A stretch of 64,000 bases of DNA, taken from Streptomyces sp. R21. GTDB taxonomy: Bacteria > Actinomycetota > Actinomycetes > Streptomycetales > Streptomycetaceae. The first letter of the stretch is position 1, and each line of letters opens with the position of its first letter. The position numbers were made by a program, and so were the translations under genes. Of the stretch, positions 33,896-42,290 are shown piece after piece. Location of the stretch: assembly GCF_041051975.1 (NCBI RefSeq), contig NZ_CP163435.1:6861001-6925000 (forward strand), written 5' to 3'. The notes beneath the pieces are model-generated. The model had not been told where the DNA came from, did no database searches, and worked only from the letters and a program-made list of their open reading frames with translations.

Positions 33896-33914
33896 CGCCT
33901 CCGGCGGCGCGGCG

Positions 33915-34646
33915 TCAGGACAGCGCGGTCCACGCCTGGTCGACCAGCCCGGCGACCCGGCGCGGCACATGACCCACGTCACCGGACACCTGGCGGATCT
34001 GCACGGTCAGGCCGTCGCCGGTGCGCTGGCAGGAGATGACGCTCACGCTGTCGGAAGCCGGGGTGCCGCCCGAGTTCGTGGGGGCGTTGTAGATCACGCA
34101 GTCCACTTTCCCGAAGCTGGTCATCTCGTTCTGGGGCTTCACCAGGCCCACGTGAGCGGGGTCCTCGTAGGCCACGAACGGCCGTGGGGAGCGGGCGCGG
34201 ACGGCCGTCAGCTGGAATTGGTTCTCGAACTTGGCGTCGGCGAAGCCCTGGACGACGGCGGGGGCACCGCCGTACGCCGTGGACAGCAGACCGCTGCTGC
34301 GCCGGTCCGCCGTGACGTACACCTCCGCGTTCTTCTCCGCCTTCTCCTTGTCCTCGTCCGCGCCCAGGCCCTTCATGGCGGTGTCCTGGTGCATGAAGTC
34401 GCCGAGCTTCTCCGGCGCGGAGAGGGCCGCCGTCGACCCGCCGGTCAGGGAGCCCTGCCCGCCGGTCGCGGGGGTGTCGTCCCTGGTCAGCAGCCAGGGA
34501 ACGCCGATCATCGCCGCGCCGAGGAGCAGGCCCGCGAGGCCCACCGGCACCGGCCGGGCGTACCACGCGGTTCTTGGCGGGCCCGGCACGGGCGGGGCGG
34601 CGGGAGGCATAGGCGGGGGCGGGAACGCGCCGGGCGGCTCCGTCAT
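33915..34646 (-). CDS. Membrane-anchored hypothetical protein
   Basis: A 243-aa protein that I recognise only as a conserved Streptomyces type. It has a Pro-rich cytosolic N-terminus (residues 1-27, PPPPMPPAAPPVPGPP), one transmembrane helix (about 34-53, VGLAGLLLGAAMIGVPWLL), and an extracytoplasmic domain of about 185 residues with a conserved Cys pair (KVDCVIYNAP; VISCQRTGDGL) that could form a disulfide. The layout resembles small sensor or substrate-type surface proteins. It is monocistronic, convergent to the PucR regulator and divergent from iclR. Confidence 0.7.
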   Translation of the reverse strand: MTEPPGAFPPPPMPPAAPPVPGPPRTAWYARPVPVGLAGLLLGAAMIGVPWLLTRDDTPATGGQGSLTGGSTAALSAPEKLGDFMHQDTAMKGLGADEDKEKAEKNAEVYVTADRRSSGLLSTAYGGAPAVVQGFADAKFENQFQLTAVRARSPRPFVAYEDPAHVGLVKPQNEMTSFGKVDCVIYNAPTNSGGTPASDSVSVISCQRTGDGLTVQIRQVSGDVGHVPRRVAGLVDQAWTALS

Positions 34647-34751
34647 GGTTTGTCACCCTGGCCTTCCCCCGCGGCGGATGTGTGTGGGGCTTTTCCCGCC
34701 CGTACGACTCCGGAAACGCCGGGGCCCCACAAGGGACCTCCGACCCGCCCA

Positions 34752-34781
34752 TTGCCCGCTCCAGCCCACTATGACTAGCCT
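34752..34781 (+). promoter_or_regulatory. Predicted promoter of the iclR-SMP-30 operon
   Basis: TTGCCC (34752-34757) and TAGCCT (34776-34781) with an 18-nt spacer. The palindromic IclR site lies just downstream, at 34804-34818, the same placement as at the other regulated promoters. Confidence 0.5.
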
Positions 34782-34802
34782 GTGTTCGTCATGCCGATCG
34801 TC

Positions 34803-34819
34803 TGTTGAAATTTCGAACA
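34803..34819. promoter_or_regulatory. IclR operator, copy A (autoregulation)
   Basis: TGTTGAAATTTCGAACA fits the shared palindrome TGTTCGAAATTTCGAACA except for one missing base in the left arm. It lies 34 nt upstream of the iclR GTG start and downstream of the predicted -10, suggesting autorepression. Confidence 0.65.
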
Positions 34820-34852
34820 CAGGCGCTGAGATACATAGAGAGGGGGCCGGTT

Positions 34853-35626
34853 GTGGGCCGCCTAGTACCTGCCGTGACCCGGGCTCTCGACATACTCGAA
34901 CTCTTCCTGGACGGGGACGGGACACTCTCCGCCCCCGACATCGTGCGCAAGCTGCAGCTGCCGCGCACCACCGTGCACGAACTGGTGACCACGCTGGCCG
35001 CCCGCTCGTACATCGTCCAGGTGCCCGGCCAGCCGGGACGTTACCGGCTCGGTGTGCGCCCGTACCAGCTCGGCAGCCGCTACGCCGAGCAGCTGGACCT
35101 CGCCGCCGAGGGCCAGCAGGTCGCCCGCTCGGTCGCGGAGACCTGCGACGAGACCGTCCATGTGGCGATCCTCGAAGGCACCGATGTCATCTACATCGCG
35201 AAGGTGGACTCCACGCACGCCGTGCGCATGGTGTCCGCCGCCGGGCGCCGGCTGCCCGCCCACTGCACCTCCGTCGGCAAGATGCTGCTCGCCTCGCTCT
35301 CCGAGCCGGAGCTGACCGCGCGCATCCCCGACAACGCGGAGCTGGTCGCGATGACGCCCAACAGCATCACCGAGCCGGGCGCCCTGCGCGAGGCCCTCAC
35401 CGAGATCCGCGCCCGCGGCATCGCCGTGGAGAGCCGTGAGTCCAACCCGGACGTCAGCTGTGTCGCCGCCCCGGTGCGCGACCGCACGGGCCGGGTCGTC
35501 GCCGCGCTCTCCATCTCCGTGCCGATGATCCGCTGGAGCGACGACCGCCGTATCGAGCTGGAGCAGCTCGCCGTGAAGGGCGCCGCCGAGCTGTCGGAGC
35601 GGCTCGGCCACCGGAGCGTGGCGTGA
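34853..35626 (+). CDS. IclR-family transcriptional regulator (predicted arabinan/sugar-acid regulon repressor)
   Basis: A 257-aa IclR-family protein. The N-terminal winged helix has VTRALDILELFLDGDGTLSA and LQLPRTTVHELVTTLAA. The C-terminal IclR ligand-binding domain has the family's ETVHVAILEGTDVIYIAKVD, CTSVGKMLLASL and ESNPDVSCVAAPV. The GTG at 34853 is preferred because it follows an AGAGGGGG stretch and gives the usual family length; a TTG at 34805 would overlap the operator. Its stop overlaps the SMP-30 start (GTGA), so regulator and lactonase are co-translated. Sites resembling copy A upstream of at least four other genes in the window suggest they form its regulon. The ligand is probably a pathway sugar acid or lactone (inference). 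Confidence 0.85.
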   Translation: MGRLVPAVTRALDILELFLDGDGTLSAPDIVRKLQLPRTTVHELVTTLAARSYIVQVPGQPGRYRLGVRPYQLGSRYAEQLDLAAEGQQVARSVAETCDETVHVAILEGTDVIYIAKVDSTHAVRMVSAAGRRLPAHCTSVGKMLLASLSEPELTARIPDNAELVAMTPNSITEPGALREALTEIRARGIAVESRESNPDVSCVAAPVRDRTGRVVAALSISVPMIRWSDDRRIELEQLAVKGAAELSERLGHRSVA

Positions 35627-36462
35627 CGCCGATCGAGGTCGCCGTCCATGCGGAGGCGGCGCTGGGTGAGGGGCCGACCTGGGACACCGCCGAGCAGCGG
35701 CTCATCTGGGTCGACATCCTCGGCTCCCGGGTGCACACCTACGACCCCGCCTCCGGGCGCCGCACGGTCATGGTCACCGAGCAGCACGTGGGTGCGGCGA
35801 AGCCGCGGGCCGGCGGCGGGCTGGTGGTCAACCTCCGTGACGGGGTCGGGCTCTACGGCCCCGAGGGCTTCCGGTGGCTGCACCGCGAGGTCGTCCCCGG
35901 ACGCCGGGCCAACGACGCGGCCGTCGCACCCGACGGCACGCTGTGGGCGGGCACCATGCGCTACGACGAGGCGCCGGGCGGCGGCACGCTGTCGCGCTTC
36001 GCGCCCGACGGCACGGTCGGGGTCGTCCTCGACGACGTGGCGGTGAGCAACGGCACGGGCTGGAGCCCGGACGGACGGCTGATGTACTACGTCGACTCGC
36101 CGACCCGACGGATCGACGTCTTCGACGTGGATGAGGACCAACTGCCCGTCAACAGGCGGACGTTGGCGACCGCGGAAGAGGGCTTTCCCGACGGGCTCAC
36201 CGTCGACGCCGACGGCTGCGTCTGGGTGGCCCTATGGGACGGCGGCGCGGTCCGCCGCTACACGCCGTCCGGCGAGCTGGACCGGGTGGTCGAACTGCCG
36301 GTCCCGCGTCCCACGGCCTGTGCCTTCGGCGGCGCCGATCTGACCGATCTGTACATCACCACGGCCCGTACGGGGTTGGAGGCGCCGCACCCGATGTCGG
36401 GCTCGGTGCTGGTGTTCCCCGGCGCCGGAAAGGGCCTGCCGCAGCCCGCGTTCGCCGGTTAG
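35623..36462 (+). CDS. SMP-30/gluconolactonase-family sugar lactonase
   Basis: A 279-aa six-bladed beta-propeller lactonase. The metal-binding and catalytic motifs are visible: EAALGEGPTWD (Glu ligand), RANDAAVAPDGTLWAGTM (Asn ligand), SNGTGWSPDGRLMYYVDSP and FPDGLTVDADGCVWVALWDGG (Asp base region). The family hydrolyses aldonolactones such as arabinono-, galactono- or gluconolactone. Together with the dehydrogenase at 58574-59578 and dehydratase at 59575-60732 it would form an oxidative, non-phosphorylative sugar route. It starts by a GTGA overlap with iclR and ends in a strong terminator. Confidence 0.87.
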   Translation: MTPIEVAVHAEAALGEGPTWDTAEQRLIWVDILGSRVHTYDPASGRRTVMVTEQHVGAAKPRAGGGLVVNLRDGVGLYGPEGFRWLHREVVPGRRANDAAVAPDGTLWAGTMRYDEAPGGGTLSRFAPDGTVGVVLDDVAVSNGTGWSPDGRLMYYVDSPTRRIDVFDVDEDQLPVNRRTLATAEEGFPDGLTVDADGCVWVALWDGGAVRRYTPSGELDRVVELPVPRPTACAFGGADLTDLYITTARTGLEAPHPMSGSVLVFPGAGKGLPQPAFAG

Positions 36463-36495
36463 CGATTCCTGGGCAGTTTGCCCCGCAATGCTCGA

Positions 36496-36534
36496 GGCCC
36501 CCGTCCGGTCGCTGGACGGGGGCCGTCGATTTTT
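36496..36534 (+). terminator. Rho-independent terminator after the SMP-30 gene
   Basis: An 11-bp perfect stem (36496-36506 with 36514-36524), a 7-nt loop and a run of five T at 36530-36534, located 34 nt after the lactonase stop. It separates the iclR unit from the importer operon. Confidence 0.88.
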
Positions 36535-36544
36535 GCGCAACCCA

Positions 36545-36573
36545 TTGACGGGAAAGCGCTTCCTATCTACGGT
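36545..36573 (+). promoter_or_regulatory. Promoter of the importer/arabinanase operon with an embedded LacI-type element
   Basis: TTGACG (36545-36550), a 17-nt spacer and TACGGT (36568-36573) form a good vegetative-type promoter. Inside the spacer GGAAAGCGCTTCC (36551-36563) is a near-palindrome of LacI-family style. The same arrangement occurs at the 49.3-kb GH43 gene. Confidence 0.75.
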
Positions 36574-36576
36574 CCC

Positions 36577-36611
36577 GTTCGAAGTTACGAGCATCTATCG
36601 AAATCTCGAAC
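36577..36611. promoter_or_regulatory. Two IclR operators, copies B1 and B2
   Basis: B1 is GTTCGAAGTTACGAGC (36577-36592) and B2 is TATCGAAATCTCGAAC (36596-36611). They are adjacent, start 3 nt after the predicted -10, and lie just before the binding-protein gene. Each matches GTTCGAAATTTCGAAC with 3 differences. Confidence 0.7.
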
Positions 36612-36625
36612 AGTAAGGGCAGGGC

Positions 36626-37975
36626 ATGGGACAACCTGGCCTGAACCGTAGGCAACTCCTGGCCGGAATCGGCGGGTTGACGGTCGCCGGCAGCTTCGGC
36701 TTCGCCGCGCTCGGCACCGGAGCGGACGCACTGGCGTCCAGCGCGAGCACTCGGGTCCGCTACTGGAACCTCTTCAGTGGCGGCGACGGCGCCAACATGA
36801 TCGCGATGCTGGACTCCTTCCGCAAGGAGCATCCCGACATCGCGGTGAAGGACTCCACGCTCCAGTGGGGCAACCCCTTCTACACCAAGCTCGCCATGGC
36901 CGCCGCGGGCGATCGCGCCCCCGAACTCGGCGTCATGCACATGGGCCGCGTCACCGGCTTCTCGCCGGGCCGCCTCCTGGACCCCTGGGACGTGAACCTG
37001 CTCGCCAAGTACGGCGTGCGGGAAGCGGACTTCAACCCCGCGCTGTGGAAGCGCGGCGTGATCGACGGCAAGCTCTACGCCCTGCCGCTCGACATCCACG
37101 TCCAGCTCTGCTTCTACCGCAAGGACGTGCTGAAGAAGGCGGACCTGCTCGGCGACGACGGCAGGATCGTGCCCGTCACCTCCACCACCGAGTGGTTCGA
37201 CGTCCTGAAGAAGGCCAAGGCGGTCCAGAAGAAGGGCCTGCAGACCATCGGCCTGTGGACCAACGACCAGAACTTCCAGTGGTGGTTCTTCGTCGCCTTC
37301 TACACCCAGCTCGGCGGCCAGTGGTTCAACGACTCCAACACAGAGGTCCTCTTCGACGCCGACAAGGCCACCCAGGTCCTGGAGTTCCTCCGGCAGCACG
37401 TCACCGACGGCTACGTCATCCCCGGTGCCCCCACCGGCGAGCAGTTCATCAACGGCGCCCCCTTCACCTGGGAGGGCAACTGGTCCGTGCCGGTCTTCTC
37501 CGGCGCCAAGCTGGACTACGGCGCGACCCCGCTGCCGGCCGTCTTCGGCAAGCAGGCCACCCACGCCGAGTCGCATGCCTTCGTCCTGCCCCACCAGGCC
37601 GGCCGCGGCGGCGCCACCAACGACGGCGCCCACCAGCTCGCCGCCTACGTCGTCCAGCACGCCCAGCAGTGGGCGGCCGGCGGCCACATCCCCGCGTACA
37701 CGCCGACGCTGTCCACGGCCGCGTACAAGAAGCTCACCCCGCAGAACGAGTACGCGAGCGCCATGGACCACCAGGCCACCGAGCCGAAGGTGTGGTTCGC
37801 GGGCTCCACCGGCGTCCTCGCCCAGGACCTCGGCCCGGTCGTCGTCTCCTCGACGATGGGCTCCGCCAAGCCGGCCGCGGTCGCGCAGACGATGAAGAAG
37901 CACCTCACCAAGCTCCTCGCCTCGAAGAACCCGATGGACGGCAAGACCGCCGCGCAGGGAGGTGCGGTCGCATGA
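36626..37975 (+). CDS. Sugar ABC transporter substrate-binding protein (CUT1 type, Tat-exported)
   Basis: A 449-aa extracytoplasmic binding protein. The N-terminus has a twin-arginine signal (LNRRQLLAGIGGLTVAGSFGF) with no lipobox cysteine after it, which is unusual because most Streptomyces sugar-binding proteins are lipoproteins. The mature domain has the family-1 layout (VRYWNLFSGGDGANM; SFRKEHPDIAV; FTWEGNWSVPVF). It probably captures arabino-oligosaccharides released by the GH43 enzymes. The stop overlaps the first permease start by 4 nt. The operon is preceded by a promoter with LacI-type and IclR-type elements. Confidence 0.88.
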   Translation: MGQPGLNRRQLLAGIGGLTVAGSFGFAALGTGADALASSASTRVRYWNLFSGGDGANMIAMLDSFRKEHPDIAVKDSTLQWGNPFYTKLAMAAAGDRAPELGVMHMGRVTGFSPGRLLDPWDVNLLAKYGVREADFNPALWKRGVIDGKLYALPLDIHVQLCFYRKDVLKKADLLGDDGRIVPVTSTTEWFDVLKKAKAVQKKGLQTIGLWTNDQNFQWWFFVAFYTQLGGQWFNDSNTEVLFDADKATQVLEFLRQHVTDGYVIPGAPTGEQFINGAPFTWEGNWSVPVFSGAKLDYGATPLPAVFGKQATHAESHAFVLPHQAGRGGATNDGAHQLAAYVVQHAQQWAAGGHIPAYTPTLSTAAYKKLTPQNEYASAMDHQATEPKVWFAGSTGVLAQDLGPVVVSSTMGSAKPAAVAQTMKKHLTKLLASKNPMDGKTAAQGGAVA

Positions 37976-38910
37976 CGACCAGCGCTCAGACCGTCATCGC
38001 ACCGGCGCGCGCCAGAACCGCGACCGCCACCGCGACCGTCCGCCGCAAGCAGGGTTTCCAGCACGGGGGTTGGTTCGTCGCCCCCTTCCTGGGCCTGTTC
38101 GCCGTATTCGTGATCTGGCCGCTGCTGCGCGGCCTCTACCTCAGCTTCACGGACGCCAACATCTCCGGTGCGGGCGCGAGCTTCATCGGCCTCGACAACT
38201 ACCGCGAGGCCCTGCACGACTCCGCGATGTGGGACGCGCTCGGCCACAGCGCCTACTTCACGCTGCTCGTCGTGCCGTGCATCACCGTGCTCGCCTTCCT
38301 GCTCGCGATGCTCGCCCACCACATCGAGCGCGGCAAATGGCTGTGGCGGCTGTGCTTCTTCGCCCCGTTCCTGCTGCCCTCGACCGTCGCGGGCAACATG
38401 TGGCAGTGGCTGTTCACCCAGGGAATCGGCCTGTTCAACGAGACCTTCGGGCTCCAGACGCCCTGGCTGACCGACAAGTCGTACGCGATGCTCGCCATCG
38501 TCATCACCACCCTGTGGTGGACGGTCGGCTTCAGCTTCCTGCTCTACCTCGCGGCCCTCCAGGGCATCCCCGACCACCTGTACGAGGCCGCCAAGCTGGA
38601 CGGCGCCAACGCCTGGCACCGCATGGTCCACATCACGCTGCCCATGCTCCGCAACATCACCGGCCTGGTGATCGCGCTCCAGGTGCTCGCCTCGCTCCAG
38701 CTCTTCGACCAGGCCGTCGTGATGATGGACTTCAGCCCGGGACCGGAGCTCAGCACCCGCTCGTTCGTGCAGTACACCCTCGAACAGGGTTTCACCAGCT
38801 ACCGCGTGGGCTACGCCTCCGCGATGTCCATCATCTTCTTCGTGATCATCGCAGTCGTCGCCCTGGCGCGGATGTGGCTGCTGCGCAACCGTGAGGAGGG
38901 CGGCCGATGA
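37972..38910 (+). CDS. Sugar ABC transporter permease (CUT1, MalF-like)
   Basis: A 312-aa permease with six predicted helices, starting MTTSAQTVIAPARARTA. The cytosolic EAA loop that contacts the ATPase is EAAKLDGANAWHRMVHITLP (about residues 203-222). The long N-terminal loop (FIGLDNYREALHD) is typical of MalF-like CUT1 subunits. It is coupled at both ends by ATGA overlaps to the binding protein and the second permease. No ATPase gene follows; in Streptomyces CUT1 systems the shared ATPase MsiK usually serves this role. Confidence 0.9.
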   Translation: MTTSAQTVIAPARARTATATATVRRKQGFQHGGWFVAPFLGLFAVFVIWPLLRGLYLSFTDANISGAGASFIGLDNYREALHDSAMWDALGHSAYFTLLVVPCITVLAFLLAMLAHHIERGKWLWRLCFFAPFLLPSTVAGNMWQWLFTQGIGLFNETFGLQTPWLTDKSYAMLAIVITTLWWTVGFSFLLYLAALQGIPDHLYEAAKLDGANAWHRMVHITLPMLRNITGLVIALQVLASLQLFDQAVVMMDFSPGPELSTRSFVQYTLEQGFTSYRVGYASAMSIIFFVIIAVVALARMWLLRNREEGGR

Positions 38911-39767
38911 CCACCGCCACTGTCATCCGTACCAAGTCCCGCAAGCCCTGGACGCCCAGTCAGATCGTTCTGACATTGATCGGCGTCGCCGTCTCCGCCG
39001 TCTTCGTGGCGCCGATCGCCGCGGCCCTGTTCACCTCGCTCAAGTCCGAGACCGAGGCCTCCGAGATCCCACCGCACTGGCTGCCCGAGGTCTGGACGGT
39101 CCAGGCGTGGAAGTCGCTGTGGCAGACCGGCAACGTCTCCAACTGGTTCGTCAACTCCCTGGTCGTCTCGGTGTGCGTGACGACCATCGTGCTGGCGGTC
39201 AGCGCGCTGGCCGGATATGGCTTCGCCCGCACCGAGTTCCGGGGCAAGAGCGTCCTGATGGGCGTCGTGATGGCAGGCCTGATGATCTCCCCGGCGGTCC
39301 TCGGGGTGCCGCTGTTCACCACGGTGCAGCAGATGGGGATGGTCGACACCTACTGGGGCATGATCCTGCCGCAGTGCGCGCCCGCCGCGATGGTCTACAT
39401 CCTCTACAAGTTCTTCCAGGGCATCCCGCGCGAACTGGAGGAGGCCGCGTTCATCGACGGCGCCGGCCGCTGGCGCGTCTTCTTCACCATCGTGGTCCCG
39501 CTCGCCCGCCCGTCCCTCTCCGCGGTCGGCATCTTCACCTTCATCGCGTCCTGGAACAACTTCCTGTGGCCGTACATGGTGACCAACAACCCCGACCTGA
39601 TGACCATGCCGAACGGCATCGCGACCGTCATGAACTCCTACGGCATCCAGTGGGCCCAGCTCATGGCCGGCGGCCTGATGGCGGGCCTCCCGCTGATCGT
39701 CGTCTTCGTCTTCTTCCAGCGCCAGATCGTGGCGGGTGTCGCGCACACCGGCCTCGCGGGCCAGTAA
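38907..39767 (+). CDS. Sugar ABC transporter permease (CUT1, MalG-like)
   Basis: A 286-aa permease with six predicted helices. The EAA loop is EEAAFIDGAGRWRVFFTIVVP (starting near residue 178), and the C-terminal VFFQRQIVAGVAHTGLAGQ ending is typical of MalG-like partners. The N-terminus has TLIGVAVSAVFVAPIAAALF as its first helix. It forms the membrane channel with the preceding permease and would need an external ATPase such as MsiK. It overlaps the first permease by 4 nt and is followed after 21 nt by the GH43 gene, so import and depolymerisation are in one operon. Confidence 0.9.
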   Translation: MTTATVIRTKSRKPWTPSQIVLTLIGVAVSAVFVAPIAAALFTSLKSETEASEIPPHWLPEVWTVQAWKSLWQTGNVSNWFVNSLVVSVCVTTIVLAVSALAGYGFARTEFRGKSVLMGVVMAGLMISPAVLGVPLFTTVQQMGMVDTYWGMILPQCAPAAMVYILYKFFQGIPRELEEAAFIDGAGRWRVFFTIVVPLARPSLSAVGIFTFIASWNNFLWPYMVTNNPDLMTMPNGIATVMNSYGIQWAQLMAGGLMAGLPLIVVFVFFQRQIVAGVAHTGLAGQ

Positions 39768-39788
39768 CCCCGGTCAGGAGAAACAGAC

Positions 39789-40751
39789 GTGAAGCGCCTC
39801 AGACTCGCGGCCGTCCTCGCCGCCGCCCTCCTCGCCTTCCTGCCCGCCACCGCGCAGGCGGCCGACTACCCCGACCCGCTCCCGCTCACCGGCCAGGAGA
39901 TCATCCACGACCCGACCGTCGCCCATCTCAAGAACGGCCGGTACGTGGCCTATTCGACCGGCGGGATCATCGGCGCCCGCCTGTCGAAGGACATGAAGCA
40001 CTGGGACGACTCGGGCAACGCCTTCGCCGAGCCGCCGAGTTGGTGGTACGAGTACAACTCCACCGGTGACCCCTGGGCCCCCGACCTCTCCTTCCGCGAC
40101 GGCAAGTACTGGCTGTACTACGCCGTCTCCTCCTGGGGCACCAACCACTCCGCGATCGGCGTCGCCACCTCCAAGTCCGGTCTGCCCGGCACCTGGACGG
40201 ACCACGGCAAGGTCTTCACCTCCGAGACGACCGACACCTGGAACGCCATCGATCCCGGCGTCATCAAGGCCGACGGCAAACTGTGGATGGCCTTCGGCTC
40301 CTACTGGACCGGTATCCGCATGGTCGAACTGGACCCGAAGACCGGCAAGTCCGTCCCGGGCGCCACGGCCTGGCACCTGGCGACCCGCCCCGACGCGCCG
40401 TACGCCGTCGAAGGCCCGTACGTCGTCAAGCACGGCCGCTACTACTACCTCTTCGCCTCCTACGACGCCTGCTGCTCCGGCGTGAACTCCACGTACAAGA
40501 TCAGGGTCGGTCGCTCCACATCGGTCACGGGTCCGTACGTCGACAGCACCGGCACCCCGATGCTGGAGGGCGGCGGCGACCTCCTCCTCGCCGGCCACGG
40601 CAGGTACGTGGGCACGGGCGGACAGTCCGTTTTCCGTGACCACGGCAAGGACTGGCTGGCCTACCACTACTACGACGCAGACGACAACGGCACACCCAAG
40701 CTGGGCCTGAACAGGCTCGGTTGGGTGCATGACTGGCCTGTTGTCAAGTAA
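39789..40751 (+). CDS. Secreted endo-1,5-alpha-L-arabinanase, GH43
   Basis: A 320-aa secreted enzyme. A Sec signal peptide is clear (KRLRLAAVLAAALLAFLPATAQA). The five-bladed propeller carries the three GH43 acids: Asp in IIHDPTVAHL, Asp in NAIDPGVIKA and Glu in AVEGPYVVKH. The close similarity to the arabinanase at 49300-50268 supports arabinan as substrate. It has no carbohydrate-binding module. It sits between the second permease and the intracellular GH51, so products can be imported and trimmed by the same operon. Confidence 0.88.
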   Translation: MKRLRLAAVLAAALLAFLPATAQAADYPDPLPLTGQEIIHDPTVAHLKNGRYVAYSTGGIIGARLSKDMKHWDDSGNAFAEPPSWWYEYNSTGDPWAPDLSFRDGKYWLYYAVSSWGTNHSAIGVATSKSGLPGTWTDHGKVFTSETTDTWNAIDPGVIKADGKLWMAFGSYWTGIRMVELDPKTGKSVPGATAWHLATRPDAPYAVEGPYVVKHGRYYYLFASYDACCSGVNSTYKIRVGRSTSVTGPYVDSTGTPMLEGGGDLLLAGHGRYVGTGGQSVFRDHGKDWLAYHYYDADDNGTPKLGLNRLGWVHDWPVVK

Positions 40752-40772
40752 CTCCGTTTTTGAAAGGTCCCC

Positions 40773-42290
40773 ATGAGTACCACCACCGCCCGTTTCTCCC
40801 TCGACCCCGCCTTCACCGTCGGCGAGGTCAACCCCCGTCTCTTCGGATCCTTCGTCGAACACCTCGGCCGCTGTGTCTACACCGGCATCTTCGAGCCGGG
40901 CCACCCCACCGCGGACGAGGCGGGCCTCCGCCAGGACGTGCTGGACCTGGTCCGGGAGCTCGGCGTCACCGCCATCCGCTATCCCGGCGGCAACTTCGTC
41001 TCCGGCTACAAGTGGGAGGATTCGGTGGGCCCGGCGGACGAGCGCCCCCGCCGCCTGGACCTGGCCTGGCGTTCCACCGAGACCAACCGCTTCGGCCTCT
41101 CCGAGTACATCGCCTTCCTCAAGAAGGTCGGCCCGCAGGCCGAGCCGATGATGGCGGTGAACCTCGGCACGCGCGGGGTCGCCGAGGCGCTGGAACTCCA
41201 GGAGTACTCCAACCACCCTTCCGGCACGGCCCTTTCGGACCTGCGCGCCGCGCACGGCGACAAGGACCCGTTCGGCATCAAGCTGTGGTGCCTCGGCAAC
41301 GAGATGGACGGCCCCTGGCAGACCGGCCACAAGACCGCCGAGGAGTACGGCCGGATCGCCGCCGAGACGGCCCGCGCGATGCGCCAGATCGACCCGTCCG
41401 TCGAACTGGTCGCCTGCGGGTCCTCCGGCCAGTCGATGGAGACCTTCGCCCAGTGGGAGGCGACGGTCCTCACGGAGACGTACGACCTCATCGACTACAT
41501 CTCTCTGCACGCCTACTACGAGCCGATCGACGGTGACCTGGACTCCTTCCTCGCCTCCGCCGTCGACATGGAGTCGTTCATCGAGAACGTCGTCGCGACC
41601 TGCGACCACGTGGGTGCGAAGCTGAAGTCGAAGAAGAAGATCAACCTCTCCTTCGACGAGTGGAACGTCTGGTACCTCTCGAAGTGGCAAGCGATCGAGA
41701 ACTCCCCCTCGCGGGACTGGGCGGAGGCCCCCCGTCTGCTGGAGGACAACTACTCGCTGACCGACGCCGTCGTCTTCGGCTCGCTGCTCATCGCGCTGCT
41801 GCGGCACGCGGACCGGGTGACGGTCGCCTGTCTCGCCCAGCTCGTCAACGTCATCGCGCCGATCATGACCGAGCCGGGCGGCCCGGCGTGGAAGCAGACG
41901 ACGTTCTTCCCGTTCGCGCAGGCCGCGAAGTACGGGCAGGGGCAGGTTCTCGACGTCCGCGTCGACTCCCCGACGTACGAGACGAAGAAGTACGGCGAGG
42001 CGGACCTGCTGCACGCCACCGCCGTGCGCGCCGAGGACGGCACGGTCACGGTCTTCGCGGTCAACCGCAGCCGGACCGAGTCGCTGCCGCTCGAAGTGGC
42101 CCTGAACGGGCTGGAGTTGACGTCGGTGGTCGAGCACAGCGCGCTCGCCGACGCGGACCCCGACGCCCGGAACACCCTCGCCGAGCCCGAGCGGGTCACC
42201 CCGCACGCGGTCGAGGGGGCCGGCGTCCAGGACGGTCGGCTGACCGCCGTCCTGGAGCCGCTGTCCTGGAACGTGATCCGGCTGGCCTAG
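40773..42290 (+). CDS. Intracellular alpha-L-arabinofuranosidase, GH51
   Basis: A 505-aa enzyme without signal peptide, so it acts in the cytosol on imported arabino-oligosaccharides. The GH51 acid/base lies in LWCLGNEMDGPW and the nucleophile in LSFDEWNVWY. The N-terminal signature NPRLFGSFVEHLGRCVYTGI is typical of the family. A beta-sandwich domain closes the protein (VFAVNRSRTESLPLEV). It retains the usual family length. Spacing of 21 nt to the upstream GH43 indicates one operon. The last 4 nt overlap the end of the convergent GH35 gene. Confidence 0.93.
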   Translation: MSTTTARFSLDPAFTVGEVNPRLFGSFVEHLGRCVYTGIFEPGHPTADEAGLRQDVLDLVRELGVTAIRYPGGNFVSGYKWEDSVGPADERPRRLDLAWRSTETNRFGLSEYIAFLKKVGPQAEPMMAVNLGTRGVAEALELQEYSNHPSGTALSDLRAAHGDKDPFGIKLWCLGNEMDGPWQTGHKTAEEYGRIAAETARAMRQIDPSVELVACGSSGQSMETFAQWEATVLTETYDLIDYISLHAYYEPIDGDLDSFLASAVDMESFIENVVATCDHVGAKLKSKKKINLSFDEWNVWYLSKWQAIENSPSRDWAEAPRLLEDNYSLTDAVVFGSLLIALLRHADRVTVACLAQLVNVIAPIMTEPGGPAWKQTTFFPFAQAAKYGQGQVLDVRVDSPTYETKKYGEADLLHATAVRAEDGTVTVFAVNRSRTESLPLEVALNGLELTSVVEHSALADADPDARNTLAEPERVTPHAVEGAGVQDGRLTAVLEPLSWNVIRLA

